From Chalciporus piperatus (taxonomy: Eukaryota; Basidiomycota; Agaricomycetes; Boletales; Boletaceae): a DNA stretch of 52,422 nucleotides. The position numbers were made by a program, and so were the translations under genes. The notes beneath the pieces were generated by a model. That model did no database searches, was not told where the DNA came from, and saw only the letters and a program-made list of their open reading frames with translations. Positions within the stretch are counted from its first letter, which is position 1. Each line of letters starts with the position of its first letter. The stretch is from contig JBBPTG010000154.1 in NCBI GenBank assembly GCA_038093975.1, forward strand, positions 1 through 52,422, written 5' to 3'. Positions 51,686-52,422 of this stretch are shown here, one piece after another.

Positions 51686-52156
51686 TGTTACGCTTGTACC
51701 GGGTAGGTCAAAGCGTAGACACAAAAGCCTAGTCAAAGACAAGGGTTTCAAAGGTAGCCTAACGATGGGATGTCCACGTTAAGGCCTAGCGTCCGTTCAA
51801 GAGTGGGACGGTGACTCTCAGAGGGTTCAAAGGAAGCGAGGAATGACCAAGCTAGATTGTGTAGGTCTAAGTTAGGGTTACAGGAGGAAACTCGAGGGTT
51901 TATATAAGTGAAGAAACGAGTTAAGGGCAGGCATAGAACAAGTCAGAATATGTAAGAACAAGTCATGACGAATAAGAATGAGTCATGCTCGGTAAGCATA
52001 CGAGTCAGCGATGACGAAGCGTGGAAGGTGAAAGAACATTAAGGAATGTTCGCTGACTAAAGCAAGGTAAGGAATGGGAGGCCTAGGCAGGACTCGAACC
52101 AGCGACTAGGACTTAGTACAAGGTAATGGGGAAGGAAAGAATGAGTGATCGTAACA
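51686..52156 (-). repeat. 3' LTR of Ty3 element D
   Basis: Minus-strand TGTTACGATCAC to AAGCGTAACA; closely similar to 29981-30457. A purine tract follows inside (52157-52165), so this is the 3' LTR of a minus-strand element that continues past the window edge. It contains TATATAAA and a T-arm-like GGTTCGAGTCC in U3. Confidence 0.85.
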
Positions 52157-52165
52157 TTACCCCCG
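52157..52165 (-). promoter_or_regulatory. Polypurine tract of element D
   Basis: GGGGGTAA on the minus strand, directly adjacent to the 3' LTR. Confidence 0.6.
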
Positions 52166-52201
52166 TATTAGAATCAAGTCATCGACGAAGATAAAAACTA
52201 G

Positions 52202-52422
52202 TCAAATGCTTAACCCATAGTGACCAGGAGAACCGGTCATGTTTGCATATCCGACATCGTCGGTTGAATCATCTCTGTCATAGAGAGTGGCGTCGTCGTC
52301 GTCGCGTGAATAAGTCTCACCCGAGATACGGGTATAGAGTGGAGGGGGGCGTCGAGCAGCTCGATTGGTATTGGTTGATCGGCGGGAACGGGAAGAGGGT
52401 GCAACAGGTGGCGTGGTTGTAT
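52202..52422 (-). CDS. C-terminal end of an element D ORF (partial)
   Basis: An open frame enters from the right edge and stops at 52202-52204. It reads Arg/Thr/Asn-rich (STNTNRAARRPPPLYTRISG) and then acidic (YSRDDDDATLYDRDDSTDDV), ending GHYGLSI. There is no chromodomain-like sequence in the visible part, so it is either a pol tail past the chromodomain or a separate ORF in the env position as in element A. Too short to decide. Confidence 0.5.
   Translation of the reverse strand, partial: TTTPPVAPSSRSRRSTNTNRAARRPPPLYTRISGETYSRDDDDATLYDRDDSTDDVGYANMTGSPGHYGLSI

Overview
The window reads as a transposon-rich accessory region of a filamentous basidiomycete, most likely an Agaricomycete and plausibly Cantharellales (Rhizoctonia/Ceratobasidium-like). 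This is inferred from the many 50-60 nt introns with GTATGT/GTAAGT donors and CTAAC branch sites, from Plavaka (CACTA-like) transposases with their partner gene, from Tf1/Tf2-like chromodomain Ty3 elements, and from a HET-domain gene of a type common in these fungi. No ordinary housekeeping gene was recognised; almost everything is mobile DNA or host genes broken by it.

Layout. 1-333: end of a minus-strand Ty3 element (partial 3' LTR plus the last part of an ORF), cut by the next element. 334-7750: a complete Plavaka-like DNA transposon with about 37-bp terminal inverted repeats and two divergent multi-exon genes, a 735-aa partner protein on the minus strand and a 1025-aa DDE transposase on the plus strand. 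7841-9734: a six-exon gene of unknown function with a 1-nt frameshift. 10050-12745: a foldback (long inverted repeat) element with arms of about 1.15-1.27 kb. 13260-21241: Ty3 element A (minus) with an extra ORF upstream of gag and a two-helix membrane ORF in the env position. 21242-22059: minisatellite. 22060-24571: 5'-truncated LINE with RT, RNase H and poly(A). 24635-26473: a P450 scrap and a HET-domain pseudogene. 26609-27190: a tRNA-Ile-like head joined to a LINE-leader-like sequence. 27348-29440: a second Plavaka transposase, split head-to-head by an inversion. 29443-30457: truncated Ty3 element of family D. 30516-31475: LINE 3' end plus an inverted copy of the minisatellite. 32262-32944: hAT-type MITE. 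33285-33974: degraded unknown gene. 34838-41427: complete Ty3 element B (plus) with apparently identical LTRs and a 5-bp target duplication. 41457-50690: an unknown gene interrupted by a hAT MITE (8-bp duplication) that itself carries complete Ty3 element C (minus, 5-bp duplication). 50761-51685: Tc1/mariner-like transposase cut by Ty3 element D, which runs off the right edge.

How it works together. The Ty3 elements share one replication design. Each 5' LTR has a TATA box 33-35 nt upstream of an 11-nt stretch that is exactly complementary to an 11-nt primer-binding site lying 2 nt past the LTR, which is the Tf1-type self-priming arrangement. It is seen in three LTR families. The nesting order can be read from target-site duplications, and removing the MITE with one duplication copy rejoins the host reading frame of the 41-50 kb gene.
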